From positions 1,206,460-1,245,499 of the forward strand of contig BFEA01000126.1 in NCBI GenBank assembly GCA_003427395.1: 39,040 nucleotides of DNA. The letters are read 5' to 3'. Of this stretch, positions 21,489-33,068 are shown in pieces. A model generated the notes under the pieces. It saw only the letters and a list, made by a program, of their open reading frames with translations. It did no database searches and was not told where the DNA came from. Source of the DNA: Chara braunii (Eukaryota > Streptophyta > Charophyceae > Charales > Characeae). Position 1 is the first letter of the stretch, and every line of letters begins with the position of its first letter. Made by a program: the position numbers and the translations under genes.

Positions 21489-22060
21489 GATTGATGTAAA
21501 AGAATGAGCCAAGGAGTTGAAGGAGGGACTGGGCCAGGTAGGTCTGCTAAAAATCCCACGACTAGCGTCGTCACCCGAATAGAACGCCCGGTCATTATAT
21601 CTGTATTTGGCACAACTTGCAGTCCAGGTACGGCGATGATTACCGGGCGTTCTATCCGGGTGAAGACGCTAGCCACGATTGATGTCAAGAACGAGTCGAG
21701 GACTGAGTTGGCCAAGTAGGTATGCTCATTATATCCGTATTGGGCACACCTTGCAGTCCAGTCACGCCAATAATTATGGGGTGTTATATTCGGGTGAAGA
21801 CGGTAGCCACGATTGATGTCAAGAATGAGCCAAGGATTGAGTGGAGTGGACCGGGTGGGTATGCTAAAAATCCCACGACTAGCGTTGTCACCCGAATAGA
21901 ACGCCAGGTCATTACATCTGTATTTGGCACAACTTGCAGTCCAGGTACGGCGGTAATCACCGGGCGTTCTATTCGGGTGAAGACGTCAGCCACGATTGAT
22001 GTCAACATTGTCAAGAATGCGTCGAGGACTGAGTTGGCCAAGTAGGTGTGTTAAATCCCT
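21489..22060. repeat. Tandem array built around a 33-nt inverted repeat
   Basis: Units begin GATTGATGT at about 21,489, 21,677, 21,811 and 21,993. In unit 1 the arms are 21,559-21,592 (core TCACCCGAATAGAACGCCCG) and 21,642-21,675; unit 3 has the same pair; unit 2 lacks the left arm; unit 4 is partial. Because the arms are reverse complements, both strands encode similar peptides (RIERPVI and GRSIRV). It is probably a tandemly repeated fold-back element rather than a gene. Confidence 0.75.
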
Positions 22061-23298
22061 TTGGCTAGCCACAATCGGTGTCGACGTGAAGTAAACGGGC
22101 CACCAAACCTCGGCATCTGCTGCACTGAGGAACGGTCTGGTAGGGCTAGTCCGGCGATTTTCAAAACTACACGATTCTGGTTCTGGGCATTCACCATCAA
22201 GAACACGGGGCGAGGATTGTTGATAGTTCTGTGCATGATTCTTTGGCGCACTGTGCGTGTGGCTGCAGCGGAATACCATTGCGCCATGAAGTAACGGGCT
22301 GTCTACGTTGCGCAGGTACACCCCGACACTGCCGACAGGGCTAGTCCGAGGAACTCCACACTCCACTTGGCTGGTTTAGTCTGTGCCCCCGCAATAAATT
22401 AGTGAGGCTTGCTTGCTGATTGTGTGTGCATGCAGCTCCAGTAGAAAGCCTCTGCATCATGCAGGATTGAGCAATGCACCCACCATCCGCACTTTGCAGG
22501 TGAAACGCCCGGCAGGGCTATACCTTATTCCCCCAAACACAACACCTCGTCCTTACAGCGTAAGATTTTAGTGCAGCTTTCGGGGCAGACACAGATATAA
22601 TGACTGGATGTTGCGTTCAGGAACTTCAGGGAAGAAGGTAATCTGCGTGGGAATTTCACTGAATGTATGACCCTTGACCCACAGGGCTGGTTCAGATCCT
22701 GGCGTGTCAAGAACGCGCCCATGAGTTTTGTAATCTCCTTGTGCATGTGCAGCTTTGAGTGGAATCCCTCCCTGTTGGGACGCACGCTCTCTTGAGCGAT
22801 TGGTCAGTCGACTCAGTTCCTTATTGGGCAGCTGCCATTTCCAATGGCCTGCATGGCAGCTATTTGGGCATGGTATCATTTACATAAATAGCACGTATGA
22901 CTAGCTATACAGGGAACAAAGGCGACATAGAAGTGAAGCTTGTAACTGTGTGGTCATCCTTAACGGCTAGATACTATTCAGTGTTGAAGAGATTGCGTTG
23001 TGGAGAGTGTGAGGTGCTGTAGAGACTGCCATGCACTCTTGCTAATAGTCAGTGTGTGGCCATATAGGTAGCTCTACGATCCTTGTGATCTACGATATTC
23101 TTCAATCTGCAGTATTCTGCAATCAAGTTCCAGATATCTGTCTCACATCAGGGTACTGTCTACTCTCATCTCAGGTCTGGCAACAGTGGGAAGAGAATCG
23201 CAGTCATGTCTACAAATTCTGGAATACCCAAAATTCGATTGGGAGTAGAATGGTGCATGCACGTCCACAGCCAGCCTGCCATGCCATAAACTGCATGC

Positions 23299-23305
<7 letters not shown>
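22061..23305. other. Non-coding stretch, no gene assigned
   Basis: Frames at 22,061-22,294 (+) and 21,986-22,366 and 22,568-22,879 (-) overlap one another and lack recognisable domains. No other feature supported. Confidence 0.3.
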
Positions 23306-23393
<88 letters not shown>

Positions 23394-23394
23394 N

Positions 23395-23475
<81 letters not shown>

Positions 23476-23512
23476 CTCTCGCTCTCGCTCGCTCTGTGTG
23501 TGTGTGTGTGTG
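23306..23512. repeat. (CT)n then (TG)n microsatellite
   Basis: About 165 nt of CT repeats with a single N at 23,394, then CGCTCT variants and (TG)9 at the right end. Repeat frames on both strands are spurious. Confidence 0.9.
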
Positions 23513-24226
23513 ACTTGGCTCTGTTGGCCTGCCTTGCCTCGTTTGTATCGCATCATCTGCCTGTGTGTATGCTTGGTCTGTTTGTGTGCCTGTCGCTTGG
23601 CTGCTCTGATCAGTGTGACAAACACCTGTGAGCTTCTTGCGCATCCACATGTCCAATCTTGTGCCGAAAGGGGCAAAATCTAAATGACCTGTCATGCAAT
23701 GTTATATTGGATTTGTCCAAAACTGAAAATCGAAAATTGTCAATTTCATCTCCGCCTCCCCATCTGTCATATGTGTTCCAGTTTTCACTGCAAAACACTC
23801 CGACATACGCACACATAGACGTTTGCTTCAGGTGCCGCCAGGTTGTTGGTGACCTGCACCTCTGTGTTCTCTTGGAACTGCTAAGTGTGACCTCTTATGG
23901 ATGCATATTATACTTTCAGGTCCTTCACTACCACCGAGCCTCTTTTTGCCGAGGCGAAAAAGAACTCTGCGCCAACCTTTGCTGAAGCGGCAATGCAACC
24001 TTTTTTTTCCTCCCTTGGGCTGGCGCAACCAGCATTCTTGGTCCGATACCACTGTTCATTCATCCGAAGATTCGGGAATGATTCATTTTTGTGTTTCAAG
24101 TTTGCCCATGAAACGTAGTGGCGGTTTGAAAAAACTTTAAAAAAGAGAAAAAAAAGTAGTTAATGAATGTGATTGGTATCTCCCGTGAAGCAACACACAT
24201 CGGAACTGTAAGAGCCATTTTGCTTA

Positions 24227-24672
24227 AGGGCGCCGTTAGACACTCCTTTTGAAATCCTCGGGCAATAGGAAAAATTCCTAATGGTCCAAAGGGAAATTTG
24301 GGCCGTGGCTCCACCTGTCCTTGGGGACGTCACCCGAGGACGTTCCCTAGGAACGATGTCAGAAAAGAAAAAAGAAAAGGAAAAAAAAAAAACAGTTGTG
24401 CTTCAGGCCTTCAGCCAATAGGGTGCCGCCAAGATCCAGTGTCTACGGATGTGCCCTCTCCTCTCCGTGAAACGCGGATTCATTGTGCCCAAGGGACCGC
24501 GGACCGCACGAGTTCCCTTGGGCAATAGGAAGAAATGGCTGGGGAAAGTCCTATTGCCCGAGGAATTTCCTTACAGTTGTTTCGCTTTCTTTTTCCGATT
24601 GCGTCCCCGAGGATAGGTGGAACGAACAATTCCTTGGGGATTTTGTGTACCCGACGAGTGTCTAACGAGCCC
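24227..24672. mobile_element. MITE-like element, ~445 bp, with CGTTAGACACTC ends
   Basis: The left end AAGGGCGCCGTTAGACACTC and right end GAGTGTCTAACGAGCCCCT are inverted repeats. A second, inner inverted pair is TCCTCGGGCAATAGGAA (about 24,255) and TCCTATTGCCCGAGGAA (about 24,549). No coding capacity. A 3-bp TWA target duplication is possible but not certain. Confidence 0.6.
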
Positions 24673-24836
24673 CTAAACCACCAGTACTTCCTGAAGTCGT
24701 GCCCGTATACAAGCCACGATCTCAGGAAACGTACGGACCACCACAGGAGCGCCCAAATTCATCCGACTAGAAATGTTTGTACTCTATTTTTTTCCCGCGG
24801 CCGATAGCTGGGCCAAGTACTGGTGGTTTAACAGGG
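24671..24836. mobile_element. MITE, ~165 bp, TAAACCACCAGTACTT ends
   Basis: The left end TAAACCACCAGTACTT at 24,672 and right end AAGTACTGGTGGTTTA near 24,820-24,835 are perfect inverted repeats over 16 nt. It directly abuts the preceding element, sharing its last bases. Another copy of the end (TTTAAACCACCAGTAC) begins at about 24,867. Confidence 0.65.
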
Positions 24837-25018
24837 TTCAATTGACTGCTCTCTTTTCTTGGCCACCTTTAAACCACCAGTACACGGCCCCAGGCAACTG
24901 GGGAACTTGTTTTGAGCCTATCCTAAAATTTAGGAGGTTGAGCGCCTTAGATAAAATGAATCGGCAGTGGGTGGCCTCCGAGAGGGGCCCGCTGCAGATA
25001 GCCGTCATGTAGTGGTAC

Positions 25019-25987
25019 TTTAAACCACCGCTACCTCCGAGCCTGTTTTTGCGGACCCTGATTTTCACTGCGCACCGAGTTTTGCCGAGTCTGGCGTCCA
25101 TTGTGTTTCTTTTCTAGTACTCTTCTGAAAAAGAAAGAAAAAAGCACGGCCAGACTTTCAAAAAACGATCTACTCACGGCCACAAAAAAAGAAACAGAAA
25201 GAAAACGAACACCCCTCTGGACATGATACAAGGTTAGATACCTGCCCCAAAGTTGTTGTGCCAGTATGCCGTTATATTGTATCAAGATTTTAATATTTGA
25301 GAATACATCAGTTACACCCCTCTGGACATGATACAAGGTTAGATACCTGCCCCAAAGTTGTTGTGCCAGTATGCCCTCAGTGAGGGCTTTGCGGCAGGGC
25401 TGTCAGGTCCACGGAAAAAGAGAAGGAATAAAAAATGAAAAACTGAACTCAGGGCGGGAAAGCGGGTTCATAAGTTGTGGTGTAGAAACGAAACAAAAAC
25501 AACAGCAACTACAACCTGAAACTGGCAACAATCGTAGTTAGATACTTTCTTGTGAGTATCGATGTGAGCACAACTTCGTGCACAGCCTTCCTGGAATAAT
25601 TTGTAAATCTCTGTTCTAATGAAGTAGATAGTTCCGCTCCAGCAAATTTGTTCATAAATTTCATGCTCTCTTCTCACCCGGGATTACATTTTTTTTTTAT
25701 TAGTTCTATCCATCTCCAGGGACCCAAGGACTCGAAAAATCAAAATAACGAAATTCTAGAGTCATTTCAATAGGCTCAGAAACTGGGTCTTTTGTTTTTC
25801 TTTTTGCTTTTCGAAGGGGCCCACAGCCTTCCTGGACTGGGTCTTTTGTTTTACTTTTTGCTTTTCGAAGGGGCCCACAAGGCCCAACTGCGGAGCCTCC
25901 GCTTACCCCGGAAAAGTTCGGAGAAAGTGGGAAAACGGCCACGTTTCCCATTTTTCCCAACACTGGTGGAGGTAGTGGTGGTTTAAA
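25019..25987. mobile_element. Inverted-repeat element, ~969 bp, TTTAAACCACC ends
   Basis: Left end TTTAAACCACCGCTACCTCC at 25,019-25,038; right end GGAGGTAGTGGTGGTTTAAA at 25,968-25,987; 19 of 20 positions are complementary. The interior has no credible transposase. It contains a 62-bp direct duplication (25,209; 25,314) and a ~52-bp one (25,783; 25,840). It could be a non-autonomous DNA element or two separate MITE ends that happen to face each other. Confidence 0.5.
25209..25375. repeat. Exact 62-bp direct repeat, 105-bp period
   Basis: ACACCCCTCTGGACATGATA through TTGTGCCAGTATGCC occurs at 25,209-25,270 and again at 25,314-25,375 without a visible change, separated by 43 nt. Confidence 0.9.
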
Positions 25988-26229
25988 CCATTTGGTCTGG
26001 GTGTAGCCCCTAATATTCTTCTGTCTACAACCATTATGGAAACGACTGTCGGTCATAAGGAATGGCCCAGATGACTGGCTGCTTGCGCGAACGGACTGCC
26101 TGGATACCAGGTCCATCTGCCAAACTTCAGATTGGCCTGCGATCTGGGCCGTCAGCGCAATATGATGATTCGCCTACACATTCCACCGCGCAAACGACAC
26201 AGATCACCGGCCGGTCTGGGAGGAGTTTG

Positions 26230-26345
26230 TGAACGAGGACGGACCGGCCTAGAACTCAGCTTGGTACACCCGTGAACTGTTGAAACGCAGAGACGAGTTC
26301 TAATCCTGGTGACCAAATGAATGAAATGCCGTGTATTGAATTGTG
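26230..26345 (+). mobile_element. tRNA-derived SINE remnant, family 1, copy 3
   Basis: Contains TAGAACTCAGCTTGGTACACC (degenerate A box) and GAGTTCTAATCCTG (degenerate B box) 33 nt on, with TGAACTGTTGAAACGCAGAG between them, as in the copy at 5,690-5,822 (TGAACTGTTGAAACACAGAG). Confidence 0.55.
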
Positions 26346-26399
26346 TGAGGCCCTGAGCCGGTCAACCACTCACATCAGCCTGGCATCCTCTTTCATGAT

Positions 26400-27020
26400 C
26401 GCTGGCAAGAGAGAGAGAGAGAGAGATAGATAGAGAGAGAGAGAGAGAGTGAGGAGGGGGGAGAGGGCGTCTACCGCTACATGGACCGTCTTCATCTACA
26501 TCGTCTCTCTTTACCTTGGCCCACCTTTTCCATTCCTCCACCTCCCCCCTCCTCCCCTTTCGTCTCTCGGCATGCTGCCATTTTTCCCTTGATACCGTTT
26601 ATGCCCAGAGAGAGATCAAGAGAGTCTACCCAACCTCCTACGCCTCCACTCACGGCCCTCCTTCCATCGTCGACCATCTCCCACTTACTTCGCCATCCTT
26701 TCCCACCTGCACCTGCTCACCTCCCACTACCTTTCCCCATAGGTGAAAAGAGAGGGAGAGTAAGAGGGGGGAAAAGGAGAGAGAAAGAGAGAGAGGAGTG
26801 TTATTGCCACGTCGATCTCATGCACTTTCTCCCTCATTCTCCGCCCACCTTCCACCACCATCTTCTCCTGCCTCCACCTTCCACCACCATATTCCCCACC
26901 CTCCTCCCTTCTCCCGCGCCGCTTTCACCTCCTGCCTCCTCTCCTTTGTTTATCTGTTCGTAGAAAAAAGAATTACCTACACACACACACACGCACAGAG
27001 AGAGAGAGGGAGCTGTAATG
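26400..27020. repeat. GA- and CT/CC-rich low-complexity region
   Basis: GA tracts (26,409-26,449), a pyrimidine-rich stretch with CCACCTTCCACCACCAT repeats (about 26,845-26,895) and a CA/GA tract (26,980-27,010). The 160-codon frame at 26,481-26,963 is Pro/Ser/Leu-rich because the strand is pyrimidine-rich; I do not accept it as a gene. Confidence 0.55.
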
Positions 27021-27359
27021 TCTTTTCTAAGAGTTTTTGTATTTTGTTGGCAACAAGTGAAATATCATCTCCCAAGTGACAAGTGAATCCATTGTTTGCC
27101 TCATGAGAAAAAAGTTGTGGAACCTCACAAAAAGAACATGGATGAAGAGAAGGTGAGAGAGAGAGAGTGTGGTCGCGAGGTGGACACCCCCTCTCCCGAC
27201 AGTCCTCTTCCTTCAACTCTCAAGCTGTCACTTCCGTTTTTCGTTGACTCTCGCACTGTGAATTCCCTCCTAACTATACTCCTGCACACACCAACTCGCT
27301 CGTCCTTTATGGAGTTTGCACCTGTTTGTGTATGGAGGACAGTCAAGAGACAGTTAATT

Positions 27360-27866
27360 TAGGGCTTATAGAGCATGTGTCTTATTTGATGTGTGTCTTA
27401 TTACATCGAAAGAAGTTTAGTTGAAAACATGTAGTCCATTTGATATTATTATAGATGTTTTGATTTGTGGGCTTCTGTGAATACGTATAGGTTATTGTCC
27501 TATCGACAAATATGGCCAACTAGTCTAAACTCAATGAAGGTCTCGTGATTCATCTAATTGGTTGTGATTTTGATGTATGACATTAGATCAATAGTTGGCA
27601 AGGAGGTAGGTTATAGTGTTAATTAGGTGGTCGCTCTGTATAAAGTTTGTGACCAATTACATGATTTGGAAGGTCGGTTGTGTTGTTGTGTGTTATCTAC
27701 AGCTTTCGCAAATGAGGTTGAGTTGACATCATCAATATGTAGTAGGAAGAGTTGTGTCGGGATAATAACCTAAAAAAAGGTCTTGTTCTTTTGCCTTACC
27801 ACACTATGAATCTAGTACACCATACATCGGCTTGTTGGTGTCAGCATGAAACAACACTTCATAGGC
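27360..27866. other. AT-rich non-coding stretch
   Basis: No protein-like frame or repeat found. The sequence becomes clearly AT-richer from about here to 35 kb. Confidence 0.35.
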
Positions 27867-28950
27867 CGCCGATTGTTTTTTCAATGGTGCCCCACACCGC
27901 GCAGCCCCTCCAAGTTTTGCTTGTGGCAACAAAAACTTTTTGCAAGGATGGGTCCGTGTACTTGTTGTTTAGACCACCACTCTATCGGAATTTATTTTGA
28001 CAAACTAAAAGTTGCATTTCATCGAGTCCAAAGGAAAAATCATTGTGGTATGTTTCCCCATTGAACCTCTTATGTTCTAGTCTTGTGCTTGTAAACTATG
28101 AATATTAACATTGTAGGGGTGTTTGGAGTGGTGGTTTAAGTTGATACCAGGTTCTTTGTCATTGCCATTTATAACGGCACTTTGTATTAAAGAGAGTGTT
28201 ATCGAGTATAGGTGGTTGAAAATATTATTTTTATACTAATGTACGATTGCAAATTCTATGTTGCTTTTAGGTGTTAAAGGATATTGTGCTTCTATAAAAG
28301 ATATGACATGCTCTTTGTTTTTTATTTTCAATACACGATATGATATGAAAGAGTATGGATCATAAACGAATAGGAAGCTGCGATGCAAAACTATAAAATA
28401 GCTAGAAGGATGGGCACTACATTGCCATTTGTACGCACTATCGTACGAGTACAATTCGTACTCTTGTACCCGTACGCTACTCGTACGATTCGTACTCTTG
28501 TACATGCACGCTACTCGTACGCTAGGGGCTCGTACGACCTTTTTTTTTTTTTTTTAATCCAGTATTGTTTTTAATTATTTTTTCAAATTAAATAAGAATC
28601 TGCAGATGATGTGCAACCAAATGTTGCTTGTTTTGTGCTGCTGCAGCATATTTATTTTTCAGATTTTCTTATGACTTTGTTTTTTTTTCGTACAGGGACG
28701 TACAAGACGTATAGGTTCCCGTACAAACATTACCTGTACGTTTTGTATGGAGAGGCCCAGAACGTGTATGTTATTCAACGTAAGATGGTGACTCTATTAA
28801 TATTGAAATGTGACAGGAATACTTAAACCGTTAGTACTTGGCCTAGTTATCGTGTGTACGAAAAAAAAAAAAAAAAACGATAGAAATATTTTAATCTGAT
28901 GAATTTTTGCGCTCTTGTAATGAGTCGTATATTTTCTAAAATTGTGGTTT
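27867..28950. repeat. Segmental duplication, unit 1
   Basis: Aligns to 29,056-30,070 in three blocks: 27,867-28,070 with 29,056-29,275 (starting CGCCGATTGTTTTTTCAATGG), 28,290-28,413 with 29,805-29,910, and 28,787-28,950 with 29,907-30,070. A small inverted-repeat element sits inside: TTTAGACCACCACTC at 27,967 and GAGTGGTGGTTTAA near 28,127. Confidence 0.7.
28414..28786. mobile_element. ~370-bp insertion in duplication unit 1, rich in CGTAC
   Basis: This segment is absent from unit 2, where the flanks are contiguous near 29,907. It carries a two-copy 34-bp repeat (ATTCGTACTCTTGTAC ... GCTACTCGTACG at 28,454 and 28,488), a T15 run at 28,540-28,555, and further CGTAC motifs at 28,688-28,742. 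The CGTAC clusters at both sides suggest subterminal repeats of a DNA element; exact ends were not resolved. Confidence 0.4.
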
Positions 28951-29055
28951 CGACTTTAGGTAGTATGGTGACTCTATTAATATTGAAATGTTTTAAAAGT
29001 TGGGACGTCGTTAAGGATAATCTCGATAGTGAGAGGGACGGTTGGTTGAGTAACA

Positions 29056-30070
29056 CGCCGATTGTTTTTTCAATGGCGCCCCGCACCGCGCGGCCCTTCT
29101 GAGTTTTGTTTGTGGCAACAAAAACTGTCTCCAAGATTGGATTCGTGTACTTGTGGTTTAAGCCACCACTCTATCGAAACCTATTTTGACAAACCAAAAG
29201 TTGCATTTCATCGAGCCTAAAATATAATTTTTCGCCAAGGAAAAATCATTGTGGTATGTTTTCCTACCGAACTTTTTATGTTTTGGTTCGGTGCTCGGGG
29301 TTGCCCGCGTTCGGGACAGGCTGAACGCCCGAACCCGAAAGCCCGAACGTTCGGCACCCCCTCTCGACGCGTTCGGCAAACAAATCCAAAAAATTTGAAA
29401 AAATATATGTTATGCAGAAGAATAAACTAAACAACATTTGCCTCAACGTTATATTCAAATTCTTTACCAAATTTGAAATAAAAATCTAATACTAAAAATA
29501 AATAATAATAATGAAAATTAGAAAAAATAAAACGAGAATTAAATTATTGAGTGGGCGAACACGTTTTTGACACCGGCAGCTTTGGCATTTTTTTTTTTTT
29601 TTTTGACTGTGACAAATGCCATGAAAATTTATATATGTGTATCTTATATAATAGAGAATCTACGAATAAAGTTTGAAAAAATAATAAATTGTTTTATGCC
29701 CTGAAATAAAGGAAAAACAAAAAGTGAAAAGAGCGAAAGAACAAATTTGTGAGTGGGCAAGCAAGTTTTGACACCACCACCTAAAAGGATATATAACATG
29801 TTGTCATATTCTTTATTTTTTTTCGATACAAAATTTAACATGAAAAAATATGGACCACAGACAGATAGGAAGTTACGATGCTAACATATAAAATCGCTAA
29901 AGAGATAGTGATTCTATTAATATTGCGATGTTACACGTCGAATACTTAAACCACCAGTACTCGGTCCAATTATCGGCGGTGCAAAAAAAAAAAGGTAGAA
30001 ATATTTCTAATTTTATAGTTTGATGAATTTGGGTCCTCTTGTAGTGGCCCCCGTACGTTTCCTAAAATTG
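29056..30070. repeat. Segmental duplication, unit 2
   Basis: Diverged copy of 27,867-28,950 without the 370-bp insertion. A GTTCGG-rich imperfect hairpin (29,285-29,385) and AT-rich DNA at 29,395-29,800 are specific to it. Confidence 0.7.
29285..29385. repeat. GTTCGG/CCGAAC-rich imperfect hairpin
   Basis: A GC-rich island in AT-rich DNA. The left side has GGTGCTCGGGG ... CGCGTTCGGG and the right side CCCGAACCCGAAAGCCCGAACGTTCGGCACC, which are imperfect reverse complements. May be a small fold-back element end. Confidence 0.5.
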
Positions 30071-30136
30071 TGGCCTGGTTGGAACCGGGGCAAAACGACC
30101 CGCCCCGGTTCCAACCAGCATCGTCTAAGTACCAGC

Positions 30137-31430
30137 TTACCAAAGGACACTAGAGTGTCTTTCACCCTCGACAACTCCCCAGATCTCTCTACTAGGTCTC
30201 TTGCACTCTTACAGCTCGAGTTACAAGGCAGTGCGACCAAGCCCCAACACTGACCAACGTTGTTCTGGCCTCGTCCATTCGCAAGCCCACGGGGACCCAA
30301 GACTACAACAAATACCAGACAAGCCACCAATCAGCACCATAACTATAGTTTCGATCACTCAGCTCCTTCGAGCACTGGTTGCAGATATCCCACATAAAAT
30401 CCCTCTCAACCCTACTCCGTCAAGTCTTACTGCGATGAAGCCACCATTTTCACCGCTGTTGTACCCTATTTCCACCCTGCAGATTAGCCTCATGGCCGCA
30501 GAGCGCATTATCCCCCACCATCGCAACCACGGCCCCCTGCCACCAACGCCAGCTTATAAAGAATTTTTTAATCAAAAATTTCAATCTCATTCAAGAACAT
30601 ATTGATAAATCAAAAAGCTATGAAAAACAGAGAGAGCCACCAACAATCCAACTTAAACCCTCGCTACAGACGAGAAACCGTCGCTTAGGCTTTCAGTCCT
30701 CGTACCAGAAATCGTCAGTTCTCACACCCCCGTTGCTAGAGTTACAAGGCAACACAAATTGTCCCAGCACCGAACTAACTGTTTTCTGACGGACAGGATG
30801 TATCTTCCTCCCTCGACCACTTCCTTAGCTGCAACCCCCTTACCGGCATAACTCCAACGGGGTTAAGCTCCTCTTGGTCACAAAGTTACGTTGAAAGTGG
30901 TGGTTATGCGTTCCACCCTCGGCATAACTCCAATGGCCTTAAGCTCCTCTTGGTCACAGAGCCACTGCTCCAGCACCGACCAATGTCGCCTCACCCCGCC
31001 CTTCTAGTACACTTACCACCCTGAGCAACCCTTCCTCTACTGCACGAGCCCACCCAAAATTCCCTGCAAACTGTACTTCCGACTTTCACCTTCCCATTTA
31101 AGGAAGCCAAAAGGAAAAAGGACAAGAACTAGAACCACTAACAATGTGTCTTCTACCCTAACCACATATCAAGGACACGCCGCCCAAGCTTTTAATCCTC
31201 GTACCAAAAATCATTAGATCTCATACTCCCTGCTATGGTTAGAAGGCAACACAAACTGCCCCAGTACCGACCTAACTGTTTATGACGGACATAGAGTGTC
31301 TTCCCCCTCGACAACTCCCTTAACTGTATGACCCTTTGAAAGGTTACAAGATCACCACCTCGGCAAGAGCTACGTCACGCGAAATGGTTATGCCTTCCAC
31401 CCTCGGCATAACTTCAATGGTCTAGGGCAT
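30137..31430. repeat. Dispersed/tandem repeat blocks, three diverged copies
   Basis: A block containing GTTACAAGGCA, CC[C/A]AGCACC/CCAACACTGACC, AGAGTGTCTT and CCCTCGACAACTCCC recurs at about 30,137-30,260, 30,715-30,850 and 31,205-31,345. A second block (TTCCACCCTCGGCATAACT, then CTTAAGCTCCTCTTGGTCACA) recurs at about 30,845, 30,912 and 31,395 in full or part. No open frame is conserved. Possibly remains of an LTR-type or other repeat. Confidence 0.55.
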
Positions 31431-31526
31431 TGGGAGAGCGAAGTGTAAAAAGGGAAGTGCTTAAGGAGCGATGAGGATAGGATTTAAGATTCATCATGGT
31501 ATAACAACTTCCTGCGTGAGGATATT

Positions 31527-31645
31527 TGTCAACTATATAAGTGTCAATTATGTGTGGAAGATGCAATTCTGATCTAAGTGCTTTTTGTCAGCTATGTAAG
31601 TGTCAGTTATGTGTGGGATCAAGATGCAACTCTGATCTAAGTAAT
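31527..31645. repeat. Two-copy tandem repeat, ~60-bp unit
   Basis: GTCAACTATATAAGTGTCAATTATGTGTGG ... GATGCAA[T]TCTGATCTAAGT at 31,527 and a near copy (GTCAGCTATGTAAGTGTCAG ...) at 31,588. Confidence 0.8.
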
Positions 31646-31720
31646 TTAACGAGCAATGGATCCCAAGCGGCGCACCCTAATCTAAATCAAAACTATTAGA
31701 GAAATTTATATTTACATGCG

Positions 31721-31780
31721 NNGGNNGGGGGGGGGGGGGGGGGGAAGGANNAAATNANAAANAAAAATATTATATAATNA
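31721..31780. other. Low-quality sequence with scattered N next to a poly-G run
   Basis: Around a dozen single Ns and a 17-20 nt G run in an AT-rich context mark a poorly resolved join. Confidence 0.9.
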
Positions 31781-33068
31781 AAAAAATTAACATCCTAAAA
31801 ACGTTATTTAACTTATTTTATGAATGACTCAAAAACCAACAAGGGGTGATGTTGATCGAGTTGGAAGTGTCAAAGGTAACACTCTCTCTCTTCGGTTCTA
31901 TGTGTGGATCATAGTTGAGGATCTGCTTGTCCAATATCCCTTAACCTTTGATCCATTTCATGTTGAACATTTGTCAATGGTTGAGCCAAGTTAGTTTGAG
32001 GGTTAACCCCTAGTTGTAGATTTTTTTTAAATATCATTTGTGAGTTGAAAATTTTGATAAGTACTCGCTAGGTTTATACATGGGTTTTTGCGGCCTATTC
32101 TTATAATTAATAGGTGTTTGTCTGTGCAAAAACAATAATTTTATACTCTATAATATTTGCCCATGGTCAATTTCATTATGTAGAATTTGGGTAATCATCC
32201 TAGTGTACAAGTAAGGAACAAGAGGGATGATATGGTGTTATAAAAAGGATGTTGTGACCAACAAACCGCACAGTTTTTTATTCCTTTTTTTTTACAAGAG
32301 CACGTCCTTTCTATTACAGGGGGCAACGGTCTGGTTGCTTATCACCGACAAGAATGATAGACAAAGTTGCTACATCACAAAGGATTCGGGGAAATCTGAG
32401 TCCATGCAAACACTTGGCGTGCCCACGGATCGTATGAGGCGGCCTTAAACTCAAATGGGGACAAGCGCAATTATTTCGCTCTCTACCCTCATGGAAATTA
32501 GCGTTGTTACGGGGAATGACAAATGAGGCATAAGTCAGCATGTTGGTAGATGAATGGACACTGATCATGCAACATTGATATGTTCATTGCAACAAATTGC
32601 ACAACACCCACAAACCTAGTTTGTTGATCGGGCTAAGCGGAGCTATAATTATTGGACATGGGTTAGGTGTGACGACAAACTACGAATACTAGGATTTTGA
32701 TAAAAATTATGATCAGTGAACTTTTCACGAAAATGTAGATAAAAGGATAACGTGTTTCTCACCGTTTTTGCGTTGTATCGAAATGTGATTTTTTCCTTTT
32801 CATCATTCATGTTCTATCTACTTAATGTATCTTCCTCCTTCTCACCTCTTTATCATTTACTTTTTATCTTCATATATATTTATTATAAATTATATTTAAT
32901 TTCATCGTTTATTGTAATGTTCGTGATCGGTGAATGAGGTACGTTATGTGAAGAGTACGCATGGGCGCAATTTTTTTTTTTTTTTTTAAACGAAAGCAAA
33001 GCAACTCAAATGGTGATGATGTGGCACATAAGAGAAGCGGGACTATAAATACTGCCTTACCTTCTTCC
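31781..33068. other. AT-rich stretch, no gene assigned
   Basis: No convincing gene. The frame at 32,227-32,448 has a short protein-like part (WLLITDKNDRQSCYITKDSG) after a T-rich tract ending TTTCTATTACAG near 32,320, but it stops soon and I cannot name it. Confidence 0.3.

Noticed and set aside
26481-26963. 160-codon Pro/Ser/Leu-rich open frame
   Set aside because: The strand is pyrimidine-rich with short CCACCTTCC repeats and GA tracts; stops are rare for compositional reasons and no domain is visible.
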